A stretch of DNA of 64,000 bases from positions 3,662,001-3,726,000 of the forward strand of contig NZ_CP107030.1 of the NCBI RefSeq assembly GCF_027474825.1. The letters run 5' to 3'. The first letter of the stretch is position 1. Each line of letters starts with the position of its first letter. This document shows, piece by piece, positions 1-8,341 of the stretch. The stretch is from Maribacter halichondriae (GTDB lineage Bacteria; Bacteroidota; Bacteroidia; Flavobacteriales; Flavobacteriaceae). The position numbers and the translations under genes were made by a program. A model generated the notes under the pieces. That model was not told the origin of the DNA and did no database searches. It was given only the letters and a program-made list of their open reading frames with translations.

Positions 1-369
1 ACTTTTCCTTCGGATGTTTTTGACCAACTTGCAGCGGATGATTTCCTTGGAAAAAAAGGAAGTATCATTCAAACGGCAATTATCGCAGGAATCCAAGCCG
101 TTAAAAAAACGGCTGAATTGATTCCTTTGTGCCATCAATTGAACCTATCTAAAATACAATTGCATATTGAACCAAGTGATAAAGCATTACAAATCTCGTG
201 CAGCGTTAAATGCAACGAACGGACCGGAGTCGAAATGGAAGCTTTGACAGGGGTATCCGTCGCAGCTCTGACCATCTACGATATGTGCAAGGCCTTGAGT
301 CATGACATTACGATTTCAGAAATACAATTACAACAAAAAACAGGAGGGAAGAATGACTTCAACCGCTAA
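1..369 (+). CDS. moaC: Cyclic pyranopterin monophosphate synthase MoaC (3' part)
   Basis: MoaC converts the MoaA product into cyclic pyranopterin monophosphate, the second part of step one of molybdenum cofactor synthesis. The gene runs in from before the window; 122 residues are visible. They contain the family signatures [37 protein letters not shown] and a C-terminal [12 protein letters not shown] tail. The lysine in MCKAL matches the conserved catalytic lysine of the family. The last 17 bases overlap the start of mobA, so the two are translationally coupled. Other cofactor genes (moaD, moaE) probably lie upstream outside the window. Confidence 0.93.
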   Translation, partial: TFPSDVFDQLAADDFLGKKGSIIQTAIIAGIQAVKKTAELIPLCHQLNLSKIQLHIEPSDKALQISCSVKCNERTGVEMEALTGVSVAALTIYDMCKALSHDITISEIQLQQKTGGKNDFNR

Positions 370-948
370 AATCTACGGACTGGTGCTCTCCGGAGGAAAA
401 AGCTCTCGTATGGGTACGGATAAGGGTTTGATTGACTATCATGGAGCCCCCCAACGTGAATATTTGTATGATTTGCTGAGTCAGGTTTGCGAACGAACGT
501 TCATCAGCTTGCGCGAAGAGCAAGAATCTGAATTACCGGCAAGAATGCAAACCATTATTGATTTAAACGAATTCAAAGGACCATACAATGGACTTTTATC
601 GGCCCATAAAAAATTCCCTGATGTAGCATGGTTGGTCTTGGCCTGCGACCTTCCCTAATGGAATTGGAAGCATTAAAAGAATTGATCGCGGCCCGAAATC
701 CTGATCGCGAAGCAACCGCATTTGCCTTAGAAGAAAACCCACTACCGGAACCTCTTTGTGCCATTTGGGAGCCGCAAGCATTACAAAATTCAATTAAGTA
801 TTTAGAAAGGGGCAATGGTACTTGTCCGAGAAAATACTTGATCAATCATGATACGGAGTTGGTTTTTCCAAGTAATGAAAATGTATTATTGAACGCAAAT
901 TCTGAAGAAGAGTATAAAGAGGCTTTGAAGAAGTTGGCGGAGGTATGA
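353..948 (+). CDS. mobA: Molybdopterin nucleotidyltransferase, MobA-like (frameshifted)
   Basis: MobA attaches a nucleotide to molybdenum-molybdopterin. The N-terminal nucleotide-binding loop reads [17 protein letters not shown], which is the MobA (GTP) type rather than the MocA (CTP) type. I chose ATG 353, which overlaps the moaC end. The frame breaks within the conserved LACDLP(L) motif near 655, where one T seems to be missing from CCCTAATGG. With that base restored, the protein continues as [11 protein letters not shown] to the stop at 948 and is about 198 residues, the usual MobA length. The break is more likely a sequence error than a true pseudogene, because similar breaks occur across the window. 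Confidence 0.85.
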
Positions 949-1012
949 TAGTGTTTTTTTGGCTTCCCTCGTAAGACCTGACGGAAGAACTTAAAAAAGT
1001 AAAGATTAGAAT

Positions 1013-2080
1013 TTGAACAAAAACCGCTACAATAGACAAACAATCCTAAAAGGCTTCGGCCCTGAAGGGCAGCAAAAACTAGCCAATTCCAAAGTTTTGG
1101 TCATCGGAGCAGGAGGTTTGGGCGTACCTGTTTTGATCTATCTTAATGCAATGGGCATTGGCAAAATAGGAGTGACGGACAATGATGTGGTTTCATTAAC
1201 CAATCTACACCGTCAGGTTTTATATTCCGAAGCGGAGGTTGGGCAACCGAAAGTTTCAGTAGCTATCGAAAAATTAAAAGCCCAAAATTCAGATACCGAA
1301 CTCGTCGGTTATGAGACTTTTTTATCCGTAGAGAATGCATTAGAAATTCTTATGGGTTATGATGTCGTGGTAGATACTTCTGATAATTTTCCGACACGCT
1401 ATTTGGTAAATGATGCTTGTGTAATCTTGAACAAACCTTTTGTGTATGGTGCTTTGCACGGCTATGAAGGTCAGGTAAGTGTGTTTAATTTTCAAGGAGG
1501 ACCCACGTATAGGTGTCTTTTTCCAACGATGCCAAAGGAAGATGAAGTACCCAATTGCAATGAACATGGAGTGCTAGGGATAATTCCGGGAATCATCGGA
1601 AACTTCCAAGCACTGGAGACCATAAAAGTCCTTACGGGAATAGGGGAAGTACTTTCGGGAAAATTGTTGTTATTCAATGGACTTAACCAATCACAACAGA
1701 AAATAAAATTCAAGCTACAAGCTGAAAACTTAGAAATCAAAAAGCTCCAAGATTTTTACGAATGGAACGACCCCTGTGAAATTGTCCCGACTATTGAAGC
1801 AGAAAATATTCAAAAACTACTAGTAGCAAATGCCCAGATTGTTGATGTTCGTACAGATGAAGAATTTAGGAATTATCATCTACCCGAATCGATTCATATT
1901 CCTTTAAACGAATTGGAGAACAATACTGAAAAGATCAATTTTTCGATTCCCGTCTACTTAGTATGTCAATCAGGTAAGCGAAGCGAAACAGCTTTGAGAC
2001 TACTGCAAAAAAAATACCCCAAGAGTTCGCTTTTTAGTATTTTAGGTGGTCTAAACCAGTATTTGGCTACATGCTCCTGA
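1013..2080 (+). CDS. moeB: MoeB/ThiF-family adenylyltransferase with C-terminal rhodanese domain
   Basis: This enzyme adenylates the C-terminus of the sulfur carrier MoaD so that the carrier can be thiocarboxylated, and the rhodanese domain can supply the sulfur (MoeZ/MOCS3-like arrangement). Residues 1 to about 245 are the E1-like domain, with the ATP loop GAGGLGVPVL, the basic LHRQVLY segment and the conserved cysteine in PNCNEHGVLG. Residues about 265-355 are the rhodanese domain, with active loop CQSGKRS. The paired CxxC zinc motifs of classical MoeB are not evident. The start is TTG 1013. The last 10 bases overlap the following transporter gene. Confidence 0.9.
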   Translation: MNKNRYNRQTILKGFGPEGQQKLANSKVLVIGAGGLGVPVLIYLNAMGIGKIGVTDNDVVSLTNLHRQVLYSEAEVGQPKVSVAIEKLKAQNSDTELVGYETFLSVENALEILMGYDVVVDTSDNFPTRYLVNDACVILNKPFVYGALHGYEGQVSVFNFQGGPTYRCLFPTMPKEDEVPNCNEHGVLGIIPGIIGNFQALETIKVLTGIGEVLSGKLLLFNGLNQSQQKIKFKLQAENLEIKKLQDFYEWNDPCEIVPTIEAENIQKLLVANAQIVDVRTDEEFRNYHLPESIHIPLNELENNTEKINFSIPVYLVCQSGKRSETALRLLQKKYPKSSLFSILGGLNQYLATCS

Positions 2081-2850
2081 CCCTACCCGAACTCTTGTTA
2101 TTAATGCTTGGCTTTTTTGTGATTGCCACACTTTATTCTTCTGTGGGTTTTGGAGGCGGGTCTAGTTATTTGGCTTTATTGACTTTGGTTTTTGCCAGTT
2201 TTTTTGCGATTCGAAGTACGGCTTTGATTTGCAACCTAGTAGTGGTTTCGGGGAGTAGTTATCTGTACTTTAAAAACGGCCATCTTGATTTCAAAAAGTT
2301 CCTGCCTTTCATTGTAACCAGTATTCCGTTGGCTTTTATTGGAGCCTCTTTTCGATTGAAGGAAAATGTTTTTTTTATCATACTAGGGGCTGCATTGATC
2401 ATTTCGGCATTGGCCCTGATTTATCAAACTTTTGCAAAAAAAAACTGGGACGAAGTAAGTGCTGACTATCCTCCCTATATGACCTATTTCTTAGGAGGCG
2501 CCGTCGGTCTGCTCTCTGGACTCGTAGGTATTGGAGGTGGTATTTTTCTCGCCCCGATTCTCAATCACATGCGATGGGATAAATCGGTTAAGATTGCAGC
2601 ATTGGCGAGTTTCTTTATTTTGGTCAATTCCGCTTCGAGTATTGGCGGATATCTCAGCAATGGAACTTTTGAACTCCCCTGGCGCGAAGCCATTGGTTTG
2701 GTGATTGCAGTTTTTATAGGTGGTCAATTGGGTATTCGTATCAGCCTAAGCAAGTTCACGGGGAAAAGTATTAAAGTGATTACTGCGATATTGGTATTGT
2801 TTGTGGGGATTCGGGTTTTGGTGGTTAATGGACTATCAATTGAGTTTTAA
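2071..2850 (+). CDS. TauE/SafE (TSUP) family membrane transporter
   Basis: This is a 259-residue polytopic membrane protein of the sulfite exporter TauE/SafE family, which moves small sulfur-containing or other anions. The two halves each carry the glycine-rich signature: GFGGGSSYLALL near residue 28 and GLVGIGGGIFLAPIL near residue 150. About eight hydrophobic segments are visible. It overlaps the moeB-rhodanese gene by 10 bases, so it is co-transcribed with the cofactor genes. That linkage suggests a substrate tied to sulfur handling or oxyanion balance during cofactor synthesis, but the substrate cannot be told from sequence. Confidence 0.85.
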   Translation: MLLTLPELLLLMLGFFVIATLYSSVGFGGGSSYLALLTLVFASFFAIRSTALICNLVVVSGSSYLYFKNGHLDFKKFLPFIVTSIPLAFIGASFRLKENVFFIILGAALIISALALIYQTFAKKNWDEVSADYPPYMTYFLGGAVGLLSGLVGIGGGIFLAPILNHMRWDKSVKIAALASFFILVNSASSIGGYLSNGTFELPWREAIGLVIAVFIGGQLGIRISLSKFTGKSIKVITAILVLFVGIRVLVVNGLSIEF

Positions 2851-2856
2851 CCGTTA

Positions 2857-3312
2857 TTAGGAGACCGCTTCTTTTTGTCTTCCAAATCGAATAAAACGAT
2901 AGAAATACCTGAAGTTGCCATTGTACCAAATGGCAAAGATAAAGGCGGTGTAGAGCAGCCAATCTGGTAGTACGGCTACATTGTAATAAGTTTTGGAAAT
3001 CAGAAATGCCAAGGCTGTAGTGGCGATACCTAAGGAAATCCAAGTTCGTTTGTCTTTTCGATTCAATATAATCATGGTAATGATTATGATTCCCATGATC
3101 GGTTTGGTATGCAGGAGTACAGGTACGAGTGTGCTGTATTCCACATCAAAGAAAAGTACCATGGCGCTCATATAGGCAGTCATACAAAGTGGGCACTTAG
3201 GAATAAGAATCAATAAAATGGTAGAAAGAAAAGACATGGAACCATTGGCTGCTTCCACTTTTTTGGGAGTGTGCACCTTGGCTTTACAACAACCTGTCTT
3301 TGTGATTTCCAT
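2857..3312 (-). CDS. Small cysteine-motif membrane protein, MerC-like
   Basis: The protein has 151 residues and about four membrane segments. A Cys-Cys pair lies near the N-terminus (TGCCKAKVH, residues 8-9) and a CPLC motif sits in the first membrane segment (PKCPLCMTAY, near residue 41). The layout resembles small MerC-like metal-handling membrane proteins, but the similarity is weak and I do not assign a function. Its start lies nine bases after the moeA stop, so it is the last gene of the moaA-moeA transcript. Given the copper-molybdenum enzyme nearby, a metal-related role is possible; this is inference only. Confidence 0.75.
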   Translation of the reverse strand: MEITKTGCCKAKVHTPKKVEAANGSMSFLSTILLILIPKCPLCMTAYMSAMVLFFDVEYSTLVPVLLHTKPIMGIIIITMIILNRKDKRTWISLGIATTALAFLISKTYYNVAVLPDWLLYTAFIFAIWYNGNFRYFYRFIRFGRQKEAVS

Positions 3313-3321
3313 AGCAAGAAA

Positions 3322-4538
3322 TTACCATTTCCTTCGGTAAGGTACAAAAGGATAAACCTCATTCGCAAAAAATTGGTTTTTATTTTGAGGTAATATTAAG
3401 AATCCGTCGGTTTTAACGAGATTGGCGAAATCTCCCGAACCATTTCCTGCAATGGGGTCTGCCACTAGGGTGCCATCGGCACGACTTTCTAAAGCAGCCT
3501 CTAAGAAATACACCAAATCAGGATTGAACTGTACGTCTTTTTTCAACTCCACATACAAGGTTTCGGGTTCTAAATTCAAGGATTTTTTCAGCCAGAATTG
3601 CAAATACATATAAATACAAACAAAAGAGGAAACAGGGTTTCCCGGCAAGGCAAAAATCTTATTGTTGTGCACACTGGTACCGAACCAGAAAGGTTTACCA
3701 GGGCGTTGCTGAATTTTGTGAAAATGCTTTTTCACTTTCAATTCTTCCAAGACGTCAGGTAAGTAATCATACTTTCCTTTGGAAACACCGCCTGTAAAAA
3801 CCAGTAGTTCGTAATCCTTTAAGAGTTGGGAAATAATAACAAGCATTTTTTCCTTGTCATCGGGCAGATGTTCCAAGTCTGCTTCTAATCCCCATTCATT
3901 CAACGAATTTTTTATACCGTAGATATTCGAACGGCGAATCTGGTGGAGTTGGGGAGTTTCGGAAACGGGTACGAGTTCGTCTCCAGTAGAAATAATAACC
4001 GCTTTTGGTATTTGAACAATTTTCAATTCGGCTTTTCCAACGGCCGCAGCAATATTGATTTCCGCACTCGATAGCTGTTTTCCTTTTGCTACAATACAAG
4101 TTCCTTGTGCAATATCCATCCCCTTGAAATGTACATTTTGTTTGTGGTTTAGGGAATCCAAATGTATGGTGGCTAAACCATTTTCAATCTGCAAATCCTC
4201 ATAACGAATAACGGTATCGACTCCGTTAGGCATAATAGCCCCCGTCATTACTTCAATACAGTTTTGTGGATTTTCTAATGTCTTTTGTGGAGTACCGGCT
4301 GGAGCGATGGCCTCAATTTTAAATGCACGTTGTCCTTTTCCAAAAGTCGAGAAATCAATGGCAATGCCATCCATGGTTATACGATCGAAAGGGGGAAGTC
4401 CCGATCGGCCAATAAATCTTCTGCCAAGTAGGCGCCAACGCATTCCTCCAAGGGTTTTGAAACTATGGGAAAATCACTTTTGTATTCCGCTAAAATGGAA
4501 AGGGCTTGCTCGTAGGGTATAAAGGTGTTGTTTTGCAT
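3322..4538 (-). CDS. moeA: Molybdopterin molybdenumtransferase MoeA (frameshifted near N-terminus)
   Basis: MoeA inserts molybdate into adenylated molybdopterin. The protein shows the family motifs PPFDRITMDGIAI, EVMTGAIMPNGVDTVI, the MoCF-binding core STGDEL and VFTGGVSKGKYDYL, and ALPGNPVSS. ATG 4538 gives a normal N-terminus (MQNNTFIPYEQALSIL). The frame is lost in a run of five C near 4393, where six are needed to read DFPPFDR. The corrected length is about 405 residues, typical of MoeA. It lies downstream of moaA on the same strand, separated by about 190 bases of repeat-like sequence. Confidence 0.9.
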
Positions 4539-4590
4539 CAATTTTGTTGAACCGTGAAAACGAGTTAGGTATTAAATTTAACTGGAAGGA

Positions 4591-4676
4591 GTGCAAAGAA
4601 AAAGTGCAAAGTTCGCAAAGTTTTATTCTCAATTTTTTGCCTTATCGTCCTTTGCGCCTTCTTCGCGATCTTTACG
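4591..4676. repeat. TTTGCG-rich intergenic repeat, copy A
   Basis: The moaA-moeA gap carries GCAAAGTTCGCAAAG on one side and CTTTGCGCCTTCTTCGCG on the other. The two arms are partly complementary and could fold. Related sequence lies at 15068-15152 and 62369-62455. Confidence 0.5.
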
Positions 4677-4729
4677 TTTAGATAATCATTGTAATTTTCA
4701 AACAGTTAACTATTAGTTCCCTTTATTCT

Positions 4730-5713
4730 TTATCCACCAATAACACTCATACTATCCATCACGTTCGACGTTTTCTTGTGCGTTTTTTCCGCCGCGAATC
4801 CGTCCTTAGGTTTTAGCTTGATGAGTTCTTGGAATTTTAAGCCTAGTTCTTCATCGGAAACTCCCGATCGCATATAATCCCTGATATTAAAGACGCCACC
4901 GTCGTAGAGGCAGGTCTTGATTTCACCTTTTGAGGAAATACGAAGTCGATTACAGGTGTTACAGAACGTTCGGGAAAAGGCTGCGATGACACCAATGTTT
5001 CCTTTGTAATCGGGCACTTGATACAGCGTTGCCGTATCGCCATGTTTACCTTGAAGTTCGTTGAGGTTCGGATATGCTTCCCGCAAATCTCGAAGAATGC
5101 TTTTCGCGCTGTACATCTCGGTATTCTCCTTGTACCCACCGTTGAAAGGCATTTCTTCTATAAAACGGACATCAACTTGATGGTCTTTTGCCAGTTCCGC
5201 CAAGGAAATGATATCTTGGGTATTGATTCCGTGCATAATAACTGCATTGAGTTTGACCTTGAAGCCGTTTTCCATCAACATATGAAATGTCTGAATGACC
5301 TTTTCATAATCATCCCTACGGGTAATTTTATGAAAACGCTCACGGTCTAACGAATCGATGCTGAGGTTGATTTGGGTAATGCCCAGTTCCTTCAATTTCG
5401 GAATATGTCTTTGCAATAAAGTGCCGTTCGAGGTAATGTGAATGGATTTGTAATCTTCCAATCCGGCGGTATTCTCCAATAATTTCATGAAATCTTTCCG
5501 CAAGAAAGGCTCGCCACCAGTAAACCTGACTTTTTGAAAACCAAGATTTCCCAATACCTGAAGTAAGCGGGTAATCTCTTCATAGCTAAGCAAATGTGCT
5601 TTAGGTTCATACGGAATACCCTCAGCTGGCATACAATAGAAACAACGCAAGTTGCAACGGTCGGTCACAGCTATTCGTACATAATCAATAGTTCTATCAA
5701 AGGAATCTTTCAT
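4730..5713 (-). CDS. moaA: GTP 3',8-cyclase MoaA (radical SAM)
   Basis: MoaA starts molybdenum cofactor synthesis by rearranging GTP in a radical S-adenosylmethionine reaction, working with MoaC. The 327-residue protein has the radical SAM cluster C20-xxx-C24-xx-C27 (CNLRCFYCMP), the FTGGEPFLR motif, and the second iron-sulfur site CNTCNRLRISSKG followed by KTC. It ends in the conserved Gly-Gly tail (SVIGG) that contributes to catalysis. It is the first gene of the minus-strand cofactor transcript and is divergent from the XdhC-family gene at 5804. No truncation is seen. Confidence 0.96.
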   Translation of the reverse strand: MKDSFDRTIDYVRIAVTDRCNLRCFYCMPAEGIPYEPKAHLLSYEEITRLLQVLGNLGFQKVRFTGGEPFLRKDFMKLLENTAGLEDYKSIHITSNGTLLQRHIPKLKELGITQINLSIDSLDRERFHKITRRDDYEKVIQTFHMLMENGFKVKLNAVIMHGINTQDIISLAELAKDHQVDVRFIEEMPFNGGYKENTEMYSAKSILRDLREAYPNLNELQGKHGDTATLYQVPDYKGNIGVIAAFSRTFCNTCNRLRISSKGEIKTCLYDGGVFNIRDYMRSGVSDEELGLKFQELIKLKPKDGFAAEKTHKKTSNVMDSMSVIGG

Positions 5714-5747
5714 GATTTATATCAGCGATAAGAAGATTCAATATAGC

Positions 5748-5755
5748 TAATTTTG
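5748..5755 (+). promoter_or_regulatory. Possible -7 element for the XdhC-family gene
   Basis: TAATTTTG matches the Bacteroidota -7 consensus TANNTTTG. If it is used, transcription starts after the upstream TTG at 5753, which supports ATG 5804 as the true start of the gene. No clear -33 TTG is seen at the usual spacing. Confidence 0.35.
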
Positions 5756-5803
5756 GATATATTAGATGGACTATTTAAGAAAGAAATAAGAATTGCTGCC
5801 GAA

Positions 5804-6907
5804 ATGAAAGAAATTAAATCGATACTTCAACTGTATAACTCTTTCAAGAGCTCTGGGGAAAAATGTGCTATTGCGCAGGTAGTCAGAGTAGAGGAATCAT
5901 CATATCGAAGGGAGGGCGCCCGAATGCTTGTTTTTGAATCGGGTGTTTTTGAGGGAGGCATTAGCGGTGGGTGTCTTGAGGGAGATGCTTTGCAACGCTC
6001 TCAAATTGCTATTTTAAAACAAGAACCTTCTATAGTGACCTACGATACTTCAAAAGAAAATGAAATAGGAGTCGGCTTAGGTTGTAACGGCGTTATCGAT
6101 GTTTTGATTTCTCCCATTTCAGAGAATTCCGCGACCTTGGAAATGCTTCAGAAATGTGTTTCGGATAGAGGGGAACATATTATTGCTACCGTAACGGACT
6201 TGAATTCTGATATTGATACAATTCCGTTAGGAAGAAGTTTTTATTATGATCGGAATACATCATCCTTAGAGGATTGTCAACACAACGGATTGCGAAATTT
6301 TCTTCAGGATAGAATTCAGGATGTCTTAGAGAATAAAAAATCAAAAACCTATCATTTTGAGGAAGTAGAGGTAAAAGCAAGTGTTTTTATCGAATTGATT
6401 CCACCACAATTTCATTTAGCGATTTACGGAGATAATTATGATGTGTATCCCATGCTAGAAATGGCAGAATTGATGGATTGGGATGTGAGTTTGGTAGGAA
6501 ACGTTCAAAAGCTCAAAAAGGAAAAATTACAGGCCGTAAAAAATATCTATCTCAAAGATGGCGAAGCACGCCCAGAAATAGACCATCGTACGGCTATCAT
6601 CTTAATGGCGCACGACTATAAAACAGATTATGCCAATCTGCAAGACTTGATAAAGAGTCCGGCGCCCTATATTGCTTCTTTAGGCCCTCGTAAGCGTTTT
6701 GATAAAATGGTCACAGAATTCAAAGCAAACGGAATCGAATTTTCACAGGAGGAACTAGACCGTATTTTCGCCCCTTGCGGATTGGAAATCGGAGCCAATA
6801 CGCCTGAAGAAATAGCAATGAGCTTGTTCAGCGAAATTCTAAGTGTTTTTTCCGATAAGCATGGGGGAATGCTTCGTGAGAAGGTTGGGCCGATACATGA
6901 ACGGTGA
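5804..6907 (+). CDS. XdhC/CoxI-family molybdenum hydroxylase maturation protein
   Basis: XdhC-family proteins bind molybdenum cofactor and protect or deliver it, in sulfurated form, to xanthine-dehydrogenase-type enzymes. The N-terminal domain has the signature GGISGGCLEGDA and GVGLGCNGVIDVLI. The C-terminal half is a Rossmann-like XdhC_C domain (LAIYGDNYDVYPML, then ILMAHDYKTDYANL and IASLGPRKRF). I chose ATG 5804 (MKEIKSILQL) over the in-frame TTG at 5753. The length is about 367 residues. It is distinct from the CoxF homologue at 16335, so the island has two members of this family. Its place beside the Moco genes fits a CoxI-like role for the CO dehydrogenase. Confidence 0.88.
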   Translation: MKEIKSILQLYNSFKSSGEKCAIAQVVRVEESSYRREGARMLVFESGVFEGGISGGCLEGDALQRSQIAILKQEPSIVTYDTSKENEIGVGLGCNGVIDVLISPISENSATLEMLQKCVSDRGEHIIATVTDLNSDIDTIPLGRSFYYDRNTSSLEDCQHNGLRNFLQDRIQDVLENKKSKTYHFEEVEVKASVFIELIPPQFHLAIYGDNYDVYPMLEMAELMDWDVSLVGNVQKLKKEKLQAVKNIYLKDGEARPEIDHRTAIILMAHDYKTDYANLQDLIKSPAPYIASLGPRKRFDKMVTEFKANGIEFSQEELDRIFAPCGLEIGANTPEEIAMSLFSEILSVFSDKHGGMLREKVGPIHER

Positions 6908-6928
6908 TTTGACCGTAAAGTGCGCAAA

Positions 6929-6948
6929 CCTGCCTGCCGGCAGGCAGG
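6929..6948. repeat. Perfect 20-bp palindrome between convergent genes
   Basis: CCTGCCTGCCGGCAGGCAGG is fully self-complementary. It lies between the convergent XdhC-family and flavin oxidase genes, 21 bases after the first stop. It could act as a two-way terminator or be one copy of a dispersed palindrome. No T-run follows on the plus strand. Confidence 0.6.
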
Positions 6949-6995
6949 GGTTTCGTAAGGGTCGCCAAAAAGGAAGGTAGGTTAGATTTCTCCTT

Positions 6996-8321
6996 TTAAA
7001 GTGTTTTGGTCGCTATTCGTTCATAACCCAATTTGGCAACCGCAGTTTCGTAGTAAGGATCCTCTTGCTTTTTATTGGTAAGCAAGTTTGAGGCAATCAG
7101 TCCGTATGCCATTGCACCTTTGGCTCCAACACCTGACATTCCTGCTATCACAACAAAGTTCTCATCTATTGAATTATCGTCCTCCAGAATTGGGGTAACA
7201 AATGGGACTTCGGTCTCGGTAAGGCTATAGACACAGGAGTACGTATCAACAACTTCAATTTGATTGACCATGATGGGCAAATTCAGAAAGTTTAGGTAAG
7301 AGGCTATTTTTTCGATGGACCAGTTGATCTCTTTTTGATTCAGTTTCTTTTGCCAAACTTTATCAATATCGCCAATATTTGTCCGCTGAAAATGCCCCCC
7401 AATTTTAATAATAGGATTATCTTGTTCATCGTAACTTTCAATCATTGCAAAAAATTCTTCGCACTCTAAGTTCGTCGTCCTATCGATTACCGGAAATCCA
7501 TTTTTCATTTGCTGTTTTTGCGCTACTGGTAAGTTGTTATAATGTTCATTTTTGATTCTCAGAAAAGTGAGAAAGACCCTCTTAGGATGAATCAGGCTAT
7601 TATAATAGGGAGCGATTTTTTGGAGCAGTCCCCCCGTATACGGACCTGCTGCGCTAACTACTTGTTTTGCACTTAGAAGAATCGATTTACCATTGGCATC
7701 CACTGTTATTTTGTAGACTCCATCTTTCTTTTCAATTCCTGTGACTTCGGAGTTATACCTTATTTGATAGCCCTTTAAAGCAATCGCCTGATGCAGCAAT
7801 TGGATTAACTTACGTGGATTAAAAGTGCCAGAATGTGTATTATATTCCCGATGCAGGAAAGTGCCCTCTTTAAGGTTTACACCAAATTTGGATTCCCCTT
7901 CTTCTACCTTAGAAGCAAGTTCAAAATTGGCATCCTGATTTTTTAGATTGTTCAGAAGCTGGCCTAGTTCTTCATGTCTAGCTATATATGATATTGGTGA
8001 GGTGGTGTAAATACCCTCCATCGTAATTGCTGTTCCTTTATTATTCAAAAACCTGATCACTGTTTCAACTTCTTTGACGCTAGTATTATGGAGATAGGAC
8101 CAAAGGGTATCGCCTTCAATGTTACTACTTCTTACTACTCGGGCTTCCCCTTTACTAGATCCCTTTTCGTAAACTCTACCCTGCTTCTCCAGAAGTACAA
8201 CTTCCTTACCATAATTGGAAAGATGCCAAGCGGCGGAACTTCCCATGAGTCCTCCTCCGATTACAATGACATCATGGATTGTAGTTTGTTCACCGTTATG
8301 ACCATTTGAATTAAATGTCAT
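6996..8321 (-). CDS. FAD-dependent amine oxidase, sarcosine oxidase/DAO family
   Basis: This 441-residue flavoprotein has the dinucleotide-binding loop VIGGGLMGSSAAWHL near residue 20, followed by an acidic/basic second strand (EVVLLEK), and a C-terminal FAD-binding segment FVVIAGMSGVGAKGAM. Cys363, in CVYSLTETEVPF, sits where monomeric sarcosine oxidases attach FAD covalently. The family oxidises secondary amines or amino acids to imines with hydrogen peroxide; the substrate is not predictable here. It starts 20 bases after the cysteine desulfurase stop and is presumably co-transcribed with it. Why such an oxidase sits inside a CO dehydrogenase island is unclear. Confidence 0.82.
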   Translation of the reverse strand: MTFNSNGHNGEQTTIHDVIVIGGGLMGSSAAWHLSNYGKEVVLLEKQGRVYEKGSSKGEARVVRSSNIEGDTLWSYLHNTSVKEVETVIRFLNNKGTAITMEGIYTTSPISYIARHEELGQLLNNLKNQDANFELASKVEEGESKFGVNLKEGTFLHREYNTHSGTFNPRKLIQLLHQAIALKGYQIRYNSEVTGIEKKDGVYKITVDANGKSILLSAKQVVSAAGPYTGGLLQKIAPYYNSLIHPKRVFLTFLRIKNEHYNNLPVAQKQQMKNGFPVIDRTTNLECEEFFAMIESYDEQDNPIIKIGGHFQRTNIGDIDKVWQKKLNQKEINWSIEKIASYLNFLNLPIMVNQIEVVDTYSCVYSLTETEVPFVTPILEDDNSIDENFVVIAGMSGVGAKGAMAYGLIASNLLTNKKQEDPYYETAVAKLGYERIATKTL

Positions 8322-8341
8322 AAGTACTTATTTAAATAGTT

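Noticed and set aside
353..948. mobA as a true pseudogene
   Set aside because: Twelve other genes in the window show the same kind of small break, including genes that should be essential, so sequence error is the simpler explanation.
6929..6948. Palindrome as a mobile element end or integration site
   Set aside because: It lies alone between convergent genes with no transposase or duplicated flanks in the window; a terminator or dispersed palindrome is more likely.
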